From contig ONBB01000006.1 of the NCBI GenBank assembly GCA_900315935.1, positions 27,980 through 91,979 on the forward strand: a stretch of 64,000 nt of DNA. The letters are read 5' to 3'. The position numbers were made by a program, and so were the translations under genes. Each line of letters opens with the position of its first letter. Positions within the stretch are counted from its first letter, which is position 1. This document shows positions 1 through 7,902 of the stretch, piece after piece. The stretch is from an uncultured Bacteroidales bacterium (GTDB lineage Bacteria; Bacteroidota; Bacteroidia; Bacteroidales; P3). The notes beneath the pieces are model-generated. The model made no database searches. It worked only from the letters and a program-made list of their open reading frames with translations, and was not told where the DNA came from.

Positions 1-48
1 TTTTTCCGTTTGGCAAAATATTTTTTTCAACACCCACTGCCGGGGTTC

Positions 49-115
49 GGTAGGGGAATGGTAGGGGAACGGTAGGGGAATACAAAGGCATTGGAAGGAT
101 ATGGAAGCTTATGGA
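49..115 (+). repeat. Dispersed two-part array, copy 1
   Basis: Three 11-bp units of the form GGTAGGGGAAY at 49-81 are followed by ACAAAG and 10-bp units related to GGATATGGAA up to about 115. The minus strand, which a transcript leaving the leftward gene ending at 200 would carry, is C-rich and G-poor. Copies recur near 9.56, 27.66, 32.65, 38.77, 46.12 and 57.46 kb. Bases 1-48 and 116-199 hold no gene that I can see. The leftmost AT-rich stretch may be a promoter for a leftward gene outside the window. Confidence 0.85.
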
Positions 116-199
116 GCGTTGGATGTGTCGAAAAAGAGAGGTATGGATGCAAGTTTCTTATTTCCAACAAGGTACGGAAACAAACCTTCGTAGGATTGC

Positions 200-577
200 C
201 TATTGTTCCCGGTTGCGTTTCTCGCGGCGTATGTGGAGCACCAGGGCAGTGGTCTCGAAGACGAGGTAGACGGGGAAGATGCAGGCGAAGGCCAGCGTGA
301 AGGTGCGCGCCTGCTCGGGAAGGGAGAGGAGGCAGACGACCAGGAGCAGCGTGTGGAGGAAGAGCGAGGCGACGGTTACGGCGAGGAATATCTGCACGAA
401 GCGGCGGGCGTCCTTCAGCATGCTGCGGGTTACTATCCAGTGTTGCAGCGCGGTAACGATGCAGAAATAGCCCGCCAGCAGCAGGGTGGCGCCGACGGGC
501 AGCGAGGGCAGCAGCAACAGGGTTGCCACCGCCACCGCTGCCGTCAGGGCGACGAGGGACAGGAGGTAGCGGCGCAT
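200..577 (-). CDS. Small four-helix membrane protein
   Basis: This is a 125-residue protein with four predicted membrane segments at about residues 4-26, 29-49, 60-86 and 91-114. The C-terminal tail is strongly basic and so is probably cytoplasmic. The start was chosen because its ATG shares one base with the TGA stop of pyrI (TGATG), which indicates translational coupling. No catalytic motif is visible and I do not recognise a named family. It is the last gene of the leftward pyr operon and is followed by array copy 1. Its link to pyrimidine synthesis is positional only. Confidence 0.7.
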   Translation of the reverse strand: MRRYLLSLVALTAAVAVATLLLLPSLPVGATLLLAGYFCIVTALQHWIVTRSMLKDARRFVQIFLAVTVASLFLHTLLLVVCLLSLPEQARTFTLAFACIFPVYLVFETTALVLHIRREKRNREQ

Positions 578-1038
578 CACTCGGCGAATTTCATGGTCTC
601 TTTGGTGGTGAACTTTTCGCAGTAGTGGCAGCGCAGCTTGATGTTTTCCTTGTCGACCACCTCGAACCGCGTGGGCACCACCTCGGCGTTGGTGATGCAT
701 TTGGGGTTGGCGCAGCGGACGATGTTTTCGACGTGGTCGGGGATTTCGGCGGTGAACTTGGAGGCCACCTTGTAGTCCTCGATGTCGATGATGGAGGCGA
801 AGGGAGCCACGAGGGCTATTTTGCTGATTTCCTCCTTGGTGAAGTGCTTGTTCTTGATTTTCACGATGCCTTTGCGACCCAGCTTGCCGCTGGCGAGGTG
901 GTTGCCGATGAGAACCTCGTCCTGGTAGTTTTCAAGGCCGAGGATGCGGATGACCTGGTATACGCTTTCGGTGGGCAGGTGGTCTATGACGGTGCCGTTC
1001 TCGATGGCCGAGACGACCATTTCTTTCTTGGTTTCCAT
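577..1038 (-). CDS. pyrI: Aspartate carbamoyltransferase regulatory subunit
   Basis: PyrI binds nucleotide effectors (ATP/CTP in the well-studied enzymes) and holds PyrB in the allosteric holoenzyme of pyrimidine synthesis. The protein has 153 residues, the normal length. The N-terminal effector domain is followed by a C-terminal zinc domain whose four cysteines are visible at 109, 114, 137 and 140 (C-x4-C and C-x2-C). The start at METKK was chosen over an upstream in-frame codon because the upstream part is read from intergenic repeat DNA. It lies 101 bases downstream of pyrB on the same strand and overlaps the following membrane-protein gene by one base. Confidence 0.95.
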   Translation of the reverse strand: METKKEMVVSAIENGTVIDHLPTESVYQVIRILGLENYQDEVLIGNHLASGKLGRKGIVKIKNKHFTKEEISKIALVAPFASIIDIEDYKVASKFTAEIPDHVENIVRCANPKCITNAEVVPTRFEVVDKENIKLRCHYCEKFTTKETMKFAE

Positions 1039-1066
1039 ATTGTGATTGTTGATGTGTTGATATGAT

Positions 1067-1127
1067 GATAGGTTGATATGTTGAGGCGTTGATGGGTTGA
1101 ACTGTTTTATCAACATATCAACCTATC
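1067..1127. repeat. Perfect 18-bp inverted repeat between pyrB and pyrI
   Basis: Bases 1067-1084 are the exact reverse complement of 1110-1127, with a 25-base loop. The arms are built from the same GTTGATAY-type units seen upstream of pyrB and of prfB. In the leftward transcript this would form a stem of 18 pairs in the pyrB-pyrI spacer. No T-run follows the stem, so it is not a classical terminator. It could tune pyrI expression or RNA stability (inference). Confidence 0.7.
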
Positions 1128-1139
1128 AACGTATCAACG

Positions 1140-2057
1140 TTATTTTGCTCCGAGGATGGCGGCCATGAGGGCCTGGCGGACGTAGACGCCGTTCTGGGCC
1201 TGCTGGAAGTAGTAGGCGTAGGGCGTGGTGTCGACGTCGGTGGTGATTTCGTTCACGCGGGGCAGCGGGTGCAGGATGCGCATGTTGGGCTTGCAGCCTT
1301 CGAGCATCGAGGCGGTGAGGATGCAGCTGTCCTTGACGCGCTCGTACTCCATCGGGTCGGGGAAGCGCTCGCGCTGCACGCGGGTCATGTAGATGATGTC
1401 GGCTGTGGGGATGACGTCGCGCAGGTCGGTGTACTGGTAGTACTTCAGGCCGGCATTCTTGATGCTCATCTTGACCGACGAGGGGAGTTTGAGCTCGGTG
1501 GGCGAGACGAGGTGGAAGGTGGCGTTGAAGTTGCACATGGCCTGAGTGAGGCTGTGCACGGTACGGCCGTACTTGAGGTCGCCGACCAGGGCGATGTTGA
1601 GGTTTTCAAGCGTGCCCTGCGTCTTGCGGATGCTGTAGAGGTCGAGCATGCACTGGGTGGGGTGCTGGTTGGCGCCGTCGCCGGCGTTGATGAGGGGCAC
1701 CGACGAGACCTCGGAGGCGTAGCGCGCCGAGCCCTCTTTGGGGTTGCGCATGACGATGAGATCGCTGTAGGAGGCCACCATGACGATGGTGTCGTGCAGC
1801 GTCTCGCCTTTCTGGACGCTGGTGCCGCCCGGGTCGGAGAAGCCGATGATGCGGGCGCCAAGCTGGTTGGCGGCGCTCTCGAAGCTGAGGCGCGTGCGTG
1901 TGGAAGGCTCGAAGAAGAGTGTGGCCACCACTTTGTCGCTCAGGATTTTCTGTTTCGGATTCTGCTCGAATCCTTCGGCAATGTCCAGCACCTCGATGTA
2001 CTCCTGCTTGGAGAAGTCGGTGATGGAGATGAGGTTGCGTCCTTTAAGTGTGCTCAT
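1140..2057 (-). CDS. pyrB: Aspartate carbamoyltransferase catalytic subunit
   Basis: PyrB joins carbamoyl phosphate and aspartate to give N-carbamoylaspartate, the committed step of de novo pyrimidine synthesis. It has 305 residues, the family length. The carbamoyl-phosphate motif PSTRT is at 51-55, the mobile-loop S80 and K83 lie in GGTSVQKGE, HPTQ is at 132-135 and HPLP at 263-266, so all the active-site elements I looked for are present. It is followed on the same strand by pyrI, as usual in Bacteroidota. Its 5' side is a tandem 8-bp repeat ending about 17 bases before the ATG. Confidence 0.97.
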   Translation of the reverse strand: MSTLKGRNLISITDFSKQEYIEVLDIAEGFEQNPKQKILSDKVVATLFFEPSTRTRLSFESAANQLGARIIGFSDPGGTSVQKGETLHDTIVMVASYSDLIVMRNPKEGSARYASEVSSVPLINAGDGANQHPTQCMLDLYSIRKTQGTLENLNIALVGDLKYGRTVHSLTQAMCNFNATFHLVSPTELKLPSSVKMSIKNAGLKYYQYTDLRDVIPTADIIYMTRVQRERFPDPMEYERVKDSCILTASMLEGCKPNMRILHPLPRVNEITTDVDTTPYAYYFQQAQNGVYVRQALMAAILGAK

Positions 2058-2074
2058 AATATTATTGTTTATAT

Positions 2075-2162
2075 GTTGATACGTTGATATGTTGATACGT
2101 TGATATGTTGATACGTTGATTTGTTGATACGTTGATTTGTTGATACGTTGATATGTTGATAC
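2075..2162. repeat. Eleven tandem 8-bp units upstream of pyrB
   Basis: The sequence is eleven uninterrupted units of GTTGATAC, GTTGATAT or GTTGATTT, mostly alternating and with strict 8-bp period. It fills almost the whole gap between the stop of the TPR lipoprotein gene (2164) and the pyrB leader. On the transcribed (minus) strand it reads as repeats of ATCAACRT, which are G-poor and unstructured. Related units occur at 1041-1140 and 12245-12320. Confidence 0.9.
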
Positions 2163-2163
2163 G

Positions 2164-3090
2164 CTATTTTTGTGCTTCCAGTGCCACCTGGCGGTTGACC
2201 CGTGCCTCGGCGTGGGTGGGGTCGATGGCGAGTGCGCGGTCGAAGTACTCGATGGCGCGCTGGTAGTCGGAGTAGTGGGTGAGCTCTATCCAGCCGAGGT
2301 TGTGCCACGCGTCGGCACTGTTGGCGTTGATGTCGAGCAGCTGGCGGTAGAGGCTCTCGGCGGCATCGTAGTTGCCCAGGTCCTGATGGTACATGGCCAG
2401 GGCGTAGAGGGCGTTGGTGTTGTTGGGGTCGAGCTGTATGGCGGTGCCGAGGTATTCGGCGGCCAGGGGGTTCTGGCGGATGGAGTAGAGGATGCCCAGC
2501 TCCTCGAAGGCGGGCGCATAGTCGGGGAATTTGTCGGTTACGCGCCGCAGCAGGGTTACGGCCTGGGCCGTGTCGCCCTTCTCTTTGTAGATGTAGCCCT
2601 TCATGAAGAGGGCGGTACGGTTGTTGGGCTCGCGCTCGGTAACGTTGGTGAGGTATTTGAGCGAGCGGTCGTAGTCGCGGCTGTAGAAGGTGATTTCGCC
2701 CAGCTTGAGCTGCACGTCGATATTCTGCGGGTCGAGGCGCTCGGCCGCCTCGAGGGTGCGGTAGGAGTCTTCTATCGAGCCGTTGGCGAAGGCGATGTCG
2801 CTCTTGAGCATGAGGTACTCGAGGTTCTCGGGGTCGAGCTCCACGGCGCGGTTGATGTCGTAGGCGGCCTCCTTGATGCGTTGCAGGTCGAACAGCACCC
2901 GTGCGCGGGCGGCCAGCAGGCGGTGGTCGTTGGGGGTGCGCTCGAGGCCGAGGTCGTAGTATTCGAGCTTCACGCTGTCGGCCATGTCGGGTTCCACCTG
3001 CTTCTGGCGGCAACCGGCACCCAGCAGGCAGCCGGCGGCGGCCAGGGCGACAAGGAGCGTGCGGTATGTGGCTTTTATATTCATCATCAT
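2164..3090 (-). CDS. TPR-repeat lipoprotein
   Basis: This is a 308-residue exported lipoprotein. The signal peptide ends in a lipobox (LGAGC, Cys27) and the rest is almost entirely tetratricopeptide repeats, about eight helical pairs with recurring LDP(E/Q/N)N turns. TPR lipoproteins scaffold protein complexes in the envelope, and no enzyme motif is present. Three consecutive ATG codons (MMM) make the exact start uncertain by two residues. It lies 22 bases downstream of dus and upstream of pyrB on the same strand, so it may share the cvpA-dus transcript. Confidence 0.88.
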   Translation of the reverse strand: MMMNIKATYRTLLVALAAAGCLLGAGCRQKQVEPDMADSVKLEYYDLGLERTPNDHRLLAARARVLFDLQRIKEAAYDINRAVELDPENLEYLMLKSDIAFANGSIEDSYRTLEAAERLDPQNIDVQLKLGEITFYSRDYDRSLKYLTNVTEREPNNRTALFMKGYIYKEKGDTAQAVTLLRRVTDKFPDYAPAFEELGILYSIRQNPLAAEYLGTAIQLDPNNTNALYALAMYHQDLGNYDAAESLYRQLLDINANSADAWHNLGWIELTHYSDYQRAIEYFDRALAIDPTHAEARVNRQVALEAQK

Positions 3091-3112
3091 AGGTTACGCG
3101 AAAAAGGCGATT

Positions 3113-4057
3113 TTATTGCAGCAATGAGGCAATCAAGTTATCAACATCTGTTAGTTTCTCCTGCCGTAGCACCTGGCGTGCCTGCAATTCGGTGATTGGC
3201 AGTGATTTCCACAGCAGGCACCAGTACTCTTTTGTCTTGCGTATCTGTGCCTGTTCGGTGGGGAATACGGTGCGTATCTCGGCGATGAGCGAACGGATGA
3301 AGTGGCGTACGCGTGCGGGGTCGTCCGCGCGGTCGCGGCCGGGCTGCAGGATGTCGAGGGGCAGAAGGGGATTGTACAGCACGCCGCGCCCAAGCATGAT
3401 GTCGGCCACCTCGGGGAACCGCTCGCGGATGCGGTGGGCGAAGTCGGCGGTGGTAATGTCGCCATTGTAGATGACGGGGTGCTTGATCAGGGGCAGCGCC
3501 TGCCCGAATGTGTCGAGGTCCACCTGCCCGCTGTACTGCTGCCGGCCCAGGCGCGGATGGATGGTAACCGAGGCCAGGGGGTAGTCGTTCAGCACGGGGA
3601 TGAGGTCGAAGAGCTCGTGCGTCTCCTTCAGGCCGAGGCGCACCTTGACGCTCATCGGCATGCCGATGGCGGGCACCACGGCGTCGAGCACCGACCGCAC
3701 CAGGTCGGGGTGGGGGAGGAGGCCACTGCCGCGGCGCTTGCCGACCACCTTCCTTACCGGGCAGCCCATGTTCCAGTTCACCTCCTTGTAGCCCAGGTCG
3801 GCAAGCGCGGCGCAGAGGGCGACGAATTCGCCGGGCTCCTTGCCCAGTATCTGCGGCACCACGGGCATCGACCCCACGTTGGCCTCGGGCAGCACGTCCT
3901 CCAATATCTCGCGGCTGATGCCGCCGCGGGCGCTGGATATGTTGTGGGTGAGCGAGAGGAACGGGCTGACCGCCAGCGCGATGGCACCGGGGAAGCAGCG
4001 CTCGTACACGCGGCGGAACATGGCTTCGGTCAAGCCTTGCATCGGGGCCAGTATCAT
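3113..4057 (-). CDS. dus: tRNA-dihydrouridine synthase
   Basis: This flavoenzyme reduces uridines in the tRNA D-loop to dihydrouridine. It has 314 residues in a TIM-barrel order: APMQG at the FMN-binding N-terminus, the NMGCP motif with catalytic Cys99, KVRLG near 138-142, the conserved His of TIHPR, NGDI and GRG toward the end. The ATG overlaps the cvpA stop by four bases (ATGA). The Dus subfamily (A/B/C) cannot be fixed by eye, so no subfamily letter is given. Confidence 0.92.
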   Translation of the reverse strand: MILAPMQGLTEAMFRRVYERCFPGAIALAVSPFLSLTHNISSARGGISREILEDVLPEANVGSMPVVPQILGKEPGEFVALCAALADLGYKEVNWNMGCPVRKVVGKRRGSGLLPHPDLVRSVLDAVVPAIGMPMSVKVRLGLKETHELFDLIPVLNDYPLASVTIHPRLGRQQYSGQVDLDTFGQALPLIKHPVIYNGDITTADFAHRIRERFPEVADIMLGRGVLYNPLLPLDILQPGRDRADDPARVRHFIRSLIAEIRTVFPTEQAQIRKTKEYWCLLWKSLPITELQARQVLRQEKLTDVDNLIASLLQ

Positions 4058-4581
4058 TGGGCGTCGGGTTTGGTGGTGATTACTTCACGCGCCTCGTCGG
4101 CATGGTCGGCGATGAACCGCTTGAGCGACTCGGTCAGGCGGTTGCCGGTGGCGTAGACGGGGCGGTAGAGGACGGAGCGCGCCTTGGTGTCGGGTGTGAT
4201 GAGGGTCTCGCCCTTGTCTATCAGCACGATGCCGTTCAGTATCACCGCCAGGATGCACAGCGCCTTGCACATGCCGAGCAGGGCACCGGCCACGTGGTTC
4301 ACCAGGCTCAGCTTGGCGGCTTTCATCAGCCCCTCGATGCTGCGCCCCAGCAGGTAGGCAAGCACCATGGCGCCAACGAAGGTGATGAAGAAGGCCAGCA
4401 AGATGGCGCTTTCGCCCTCGAGGCCAAGCAGTTCGGCCACCCACTGCGAGAGGTGCACCGAGGCCCAGATGCCGGCCACCACGCCGGCCAGCGTGGCCGC
4501 CTCGCGCACCAGGCCGCGCTTCCAGCCTTTGAAAATGAGCCAACCCAGCGGGATGGCCAGCAATATGTCAAGTATTGTCAT
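4054..4581 (-). CDS. cvpA: CvpA family membrane protein
   Basis: This 175-residue protein has four hydrophobic helices (about 4-18, 31-50, 58-80 and 98-121) and the CvpA signature F-K-G-x-x-R-G near residues 17-23. CvpA is an inner-membrane protein linked to colicin V export and to envelope stress. Its biochemical role is not settled. The start was taken at MTILDIL because the upstream in-frame stretch reads through a terminator-like hairpin. It is translationally coupled to dus. Confidence 0.88.
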   Translation of the reverse strand: MTILDILLAIPLGWLIFKGWKRGLVREAATLAGVVAGIWASVHLSQWVAELLGLEGESAILLAFFITFVGAMVLAYLLGRSIEGLMKAAKLSLVNHVAGALLGMCKALCILAVILNGIVLIDKGETLITPDTKARSVLYRPVYATGNRLTESLKRFIADHADEAREVITTKPDAQ

Positions 4582-4630
4582 GTCTATAAAAACTAAAACA
4601 AGCGCCCGACCTCGCAAGGACAGGCGCTCC
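4582..4630 (-). terminator. Terminator-like hairpin directly upstream of cvpA
   Basis: On the minus strand AGCGCC (4628-4623) pairs with GGCGCT (4606-4601). The stem is followed by a U-rich run (TGTTTTAGTTTTTATA) that ends at the cvpA ATG. It can end transcripts of the upstream PAP2 gene. Because it sits in the leader of cvpA it could also act as an attenuator (inference). Confidence 0.6.
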
Positions 4631-4647
4631 AATAACACATTTTCTAC

Positions 4648-4664
4648 TTCTATCAGTGATAGAA
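4648..4664. promoter_or_regulatory. 17-bp palindrome resembling a TetR operator
   Basis: TTCTATCAGTGATAGAA is a perfect palindrome around one central base. Its 13-base core CTATCAGTGATAG is, from memory, the same as the core of the Tn10 tetO2 operator. It lies between the PAP2 gene and the cvpA leader hairpin. No TetR-family regulator is encoded in the window, so the binder is unknown. Confidence 0.4.
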
Positions 4665-4698
4665 ATAAGCAAGCACGTCATATATAACGAAAGATTCC

Positions 4699-5271
4699 TC
4701 ATTTTGTTACACTTTTTTGAAACTTTTTTTCTACTGCGTTGACCGCCAGTGAAATAAGCCATCCGGCCAAAACGCCGAACAAAGCGCCGCAGATGAGGTC
4801 GCCCGGGTAGTGCTTGCCGAGGTAGGCGCGGCTGTAGCTGGTGGCCAGGGCCCAGAGCAGCAGCAGTACCGCTGCCCAGCGGCGCTCGCGGTAGCGCAGC
4901 AGCAGGTATGTGGCCACGGCGAAGGCGTTGGCGGCATGCGAGGATACGAAGCCGTACTGTCCGCCGCAGCCGGTGCGGAACATGCGCACCTCCTCCAGCG
5001 CGTGGCAGGGGCGCAGGCGCGCCACCGTCTCCTTGAACAGGTGCACCGACCCTTGGTCGGCCACAAGGAAACAGAGCACAATGCCAATGGCGGGAATCCA
5101 CCACTTCCGCGGCTCGACCCGAAAGGTCAACAGGCCGAACGCCAGCACAATCACCACCGCCCAGGCCCAATGCTGGCTCAAGGTCCACATCACCCAGTCG
5201 AGCGGTGTATTGTGGTGCTGGTTGACCCAGAGGAACCACTGCGTATCTAGTTCATTCAGTGCTTCAAACAT
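4699..5271 (-). CDS. PAP2-family membrane phosphatase
   Basis: This 190-residue polytopic membrane protein carries the complete phosphatidic-acid phosphatase type 2 signature: KETVARLRP (K80-P88), SSH (110-112, in place of the usual PSGH) and [12 protein letters not shown] (S147, R148, H154, D158). Such enzymes dephosphorylate undecaprenyl pyrophosphate, lipid A or phosphatidyl phosphates on the periplasmic face. The substrate cannot be told from sequence. The ATG overlaps the end of obgE by eight bases, so it is probably co-transcribed with it. Confidence 0.9.
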   Translation of the reverse strand: MFEALNELDTQWFLWVNQHHNTPLDWVMWTLSQHWAWAVVIVLAFGLLTFRVEPRKWWIPAIGIVLCFLVADQGSVHLFKETVARLRPCHALEEVRMFRTGCGGQYGFVSSHAANAFAVATYLLLRYRERRWAAVLLLLWALATSYSRAYLGKHYPGDLICGALFGVLAGWLISLAVNAVEKKFQKSVTK

Positions 5272-6259
5272 CAGCAGTCAGTTTCTTGTATATAAGGTCT
5301 TTGAGTTCTTGTATTCCCTGTCCGCTCACGGCACTGATGAATACCGAGTCGATGCCCTTGGGCAGGTGGCGGCGCAGCTGGCGCTGCATCTCCTCGTCCA
5401 TCATGTCGCACTTGGTAACGGCCAGGATGCGCTGCTTGTCCAGCAACTCGGGGTTGTACTTGCGCAGCTCCTCTTCCAGTATGTGGTACTCGCGGGCTAT
5501 CTCCAGCTGCTCGCAACTCACCATGAAGAGCAGTATAGAGTTGCGCTCTATATGGCGCAGGAACCTCAACCCCAGTCCCTTGCCCTCGGCGGCGCCCTCT
5601 ATTATGCCTGGAATGTCGGCGATGCAGAACGAGCGGTCGTCGCGGTAGGCCACGATGCCCAGGTTGGGCACCAGCGTGGTGAAGGGGTAGTCGGCTATCT
5701 CGGGACGTGCGGCGCTGACGGTGCTCAGCAGGGTGCTCTTGCCGGCATTCGGGAAACCCACAAGGCCCACATCTGCAAGCACTTTCAGCTCGATGATGAC
5801 CCACCGCTCCACGGCCGGCTCGCCGGGTTGGGCGTAGCGCGGCGTCTGGTTGGTGGCGCTCTTGAAGTGGTCGTTGCCCAGGCCGCCGCGGCCGCCCTTG
5901 GCGATGATGAGCTCCTGCCCCTCCTCGGTTACCTCGCCGAGGAACTCGCCTGTCTCGGCGTCGCGGCACACGCAGCCCAGCGGCACCTCCAGCACCTGGT
6001 CCTGTCCGGTGCGGCCGGTGCGCAGGTTGTCGCCGCCGTTCTGTCCGTTCTCGGCGAAGACGTGCTTGGTATACTTCAGGTGCAGCAGGGTCCAGCGCTG
6101 GGTGGTGCCGCGCAGGATGACATGCCCGCCGCGCCCGCCGTCGCCGCCGTCGGGTCCCGCCTTGGCATTGTACTTCACCCGCAGCAGGTGCGCACTCCCC
6201 GCGCCCCCCTTGCCCGAACGCACAAATATCTTAACGTAATCTACAAAATTCGAGGTCAT
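5264..6259 (-). CDS. obgE: Obg family GTPase
   Basis: This ribosome-assembly and stress GTPase has 331 residues. The glycine-rich Obg fold (about 1-158) shows the KGGxGG and DGGDGGRGG stretches. The G domain follows, with GFPNAGKS (168-175), DIPG (215-218) and TKCD (282-285, where NKxD is usual). The optional C-terminal OCT domain of longer homologues is absent, as in many Bacteroidota. It is followed downstream by the overlapping PAP2 gene and preceded by adk. Confidence 0.96.
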   Translation of the reverse strand: MTSNFVDYVKIFVRSGKGGAGSAHLLRVKYNAKAGPDGGDGGRGGHVILRGTTQRWTLLHLKYTKHVFAENGQNGGDNLRTGRTGQDQVLEVPLGCVCRDAETGEFLGEVTEEGQELIIAKGGRGGLGNDHFKSATNQTPRYAQPGEPAVERWVIIELKVLADVGLVGFPNAGKSTLLSTVSAARPEIADYPFTTLVPNLGIVAYRDDRSFCIADIPGIIEGAAEGKGLGLRFLRHIERNSILLFMVSCEQLEIAREYHILEEELRKYNPELLDKQRILAVTKCDMMDEEMQRQLRRHLPKGIDSVFISAVSGQGIQELKDLIYKKLTADV

Positions 6260-6321
6260 GATTTCTTATCAGTCTTATGTGGAACTGCCGTCGCTGTCTC
6301 CGGCGGCGGCAGTTGTGGGTG

Positions 6322-6879
6322 TCAGCCGATGGACTGGCGGACGCGGGTGGCGATTTCTTCCACGGTGCCGAGGCCGTCGATGACGATCTTCTTGCCTTGG
6401 GCGGCGTAGTAGTCGGCCACGGGGAGGGTCTTGGTGCGGTACTCCTCGAGGCGGTGGGCGATGGTGGTCTCGTTGTCGTCGGAGCGGCCCTGTATCTTGG
6501 CGCGCTCCAGCAGGCGGCGCATCAGCTCCTCCTGCGGCACTTCGAGGTCGACCATGCAGGTGAGCTCGCGGCCGTATTTGGCCAGCAGGCGGTCGAGTGT
6601 CTCGGCCTGGGTCACGGTGCGGGGGAAGCCGTCGAAGAGGATGCCGCGGGTGTCGGCGGCGATGGCCTTGTCGATCATCTCGATGACGATGTCGTCGCTG
6701 ACCAGCTGCCCGTTGTCCATAAGGCTTTTGATGCGCAGGCCGAGTTCGGTCTGGTCGGCGATTTCCTTGCGGAGGAGGTCGCCGGTGGAGACGTGCGTGA
6801 GGCCGTAGTGCTGTACGATATAGTCGCTCTGGGTACCTTTTCCGGCGCCGGGGGCTCCAAATATGACTATGTCTTTCAT
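6322..6879 (-). CDS. adk: Adenylate kinase
   Basis: It interconverts ATP + AMP and 2 ADP. The P-loop GAPGAGKGT lies at 8-16 and is followed by the AMP-binding STGDLLR. The conserved DGFPRT and the catalytic arginines are present. With 185 residues it is the short-LID form lacking the zinc finger. It is transcribed ahead of obgE. Its 5' side carries a heptanucleotide array, and the ATG is the only reasonable start. Confidence 0.96.
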   Translation of the reverse strand: MKDIVIFGAPGAGKGTQSDYIVQHYGLTHVSTGDLLRKEIADQTELGLRIKSLMDNGQLVSDDIVIEMIDKAIAADTRGILFDGFPRTVTQAETLDRLLAKYGRELTCMVDLEVPQEELMRRLLERAKIQGRSDDNETTIAHRLEEYRTKTLPVADYYAAQGKKIVIDGLGTVEEIATRVRQSIG

Positions 6880-6965
6880 TGGGTTTAGGGTTTAAGGTTT
6901 AGGGTTTAATGGTTTAAGGTTTAGGGGGTTAATGTGTTGTGCACGTTCCTTAAACCTTAAACCTT
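6880..6965. repeat. Heptanucleotide array (TTTAGGG/TTTAAGG) with inverted arm
   Basis: Starting two bases upstream of the adk ATG, the plus strand reads TTTAGGG, TTTAAGG, TTTAGGG, TTTAATGG, TTTAAGG, TTTAGGG. After a short GTGCAC-containing spacer come CCTTAAA units in opposite orientation (about 6942-6960). The two halves can pair to form a hairpin. It fills the gap between the FKBP gene (stop at 6974) and adk. Confidence 0.85.
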
Positions 6966-6973
6966 CAACAAGG

Positions 6974-7882
6974 TTATTTTACGCTTACGATTTCAATGTC
7001 GAACACCAGGGGCGAGAAGGGGGGGATGAGCTGGCCGGCGCCACGGGGACCGTAGCCGAGGGCGGAGGGGATGATGAGCTGCAGCTGGCTGCCTTCGGGC
7101 TGACCTTCGACACCCTGCTCCCAGCCGGGGATGAGCTGGCCGCGGCCCTGGGTGTAGGTGAGGGGTTCGTAGGTGCGCTGGGGGTTGTGGATGTCGCCTT
7201 CCTTGGCGTCGCTCTCCACGCTGGAGTCGAACATCGTCCCGTCGAGCAGGCGGCCGGTGTAGTTGACCGCCACTTCCTTGCCGGTGGCCACCTTGGGACC
7301 GTTGCCGCGCTTCTTGACGATGACGTAGAGGCCGTCGGCGTTGGGCTTGGCGGCGATGCCGTTGTCGCGCACGTAGTCGGCAATCATCTGGGGCTCGTTC
7401 TCCTGGCGCTGCTGGGCTTCGGCCATGAAGGCTTCGCGCTCCTCTTCAAGCTCCTCTTTGGTTACGATGTCCTGGAGGTTGATTTCGTAGTAGAACTTCT
7501 GGCCAGTGCCGCGCTGGTAGGTGGGGGGCATCTGGTCGGGCTGCATGAATTTGGCCAAGGTGTCGGCCTCGATGGCGAAGGTGGCCTGGTCGCCGACATG
7601 CATCAGGAGGAGACCCTCGTGCAGGTTGCCGGGGAAGTTGGGCGATGCCTGCATGATGCGGTCGGCCTTGCCCACGTTGGTGAAGAGGGTCATGGTGTCG
7701 AACTTGAAGGTCATCTCGCCGACGAGCACGTCGCCTTCCTGCACCTGCTGGCCGTCCTTGTTCACCTTGTCGAAGCGGTAGTGGAGGCCGCCGTCGGTGG
7801 TCTTGAAGCCGTCATTGCTGCAGGCAGCCAAGAGTGTCATTCCCGCCACCAGAAGGGTGGCAATTTTTACTTGTCTTTTCAT
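6974..7882 (-). CDS. FKBP-type peptidyl-prolyl isomerase lipoprotein
   Basis: This envelope prolyl isomerase/chaperone has 302 residues. The lipobox LLAAC puts the lipidated cysteine at 21. A degenerate FKBP-like half (about 30-165) precedes a typical FKBP domain (about 195-302) with VNYTGRLLDG, FDSS, LIPGWEQ and the ALGYG loop. A charged helical linker (EELEEEREAF) joins the halves. The start was set at MKRQVK because it opens a clear signal peptide. It lies downstream of the nrnA-FKBP fusion gene, so two isomerases are made side by side. Bacteroidota often keep such lipoproteins near gliding/secretion functions. Confidence 0.9.
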   Translation of the reverse strand: MKRQVKIATLLVAGMTLLAACSNDGFKTTDGGLHYRFDKVNKDGQQVQEGDVLVGEMTFKFDTMTLFTNVGKADRIMQASPNFPGNLHEGLLLMHVGDQATFAIEADTLAKFMQPDQMPPTYQRGTGQKFYYEINLQDIVTKEELEEEREAFMAEAQQRQENEPQMIADYVRDNGIAAKPNADGLYVIVKKRGNGPKVATGKEVAVNYTGRLLDGTMFDSSVESDAKEGDIHNPQRTYEPLTYTQGRGQLIPGWEQGVEGQPEGSQLQLIIPSALGYGPRGAGQLIPPFSPLVFDIEIVSVK

Positions 7883-7902
7883 TTTGTGTTTTTTATTGTT
7901 TG

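Noticed and set aside
4648-4664. A tetracycline-resistance locus suggested by the tetO-like palindrome
   Set aside because: No tetR, tet efflux or ribosome-protection gene is present nearby. The palindrome is reported only as a possible operator.
6880-6965. TTTAGGG repeats as a telomere or chromosome end
   Set aside because: The array is short, degenerate and flanked on both sides by intact operon genes. Bacteroidota chromosomes are circular.
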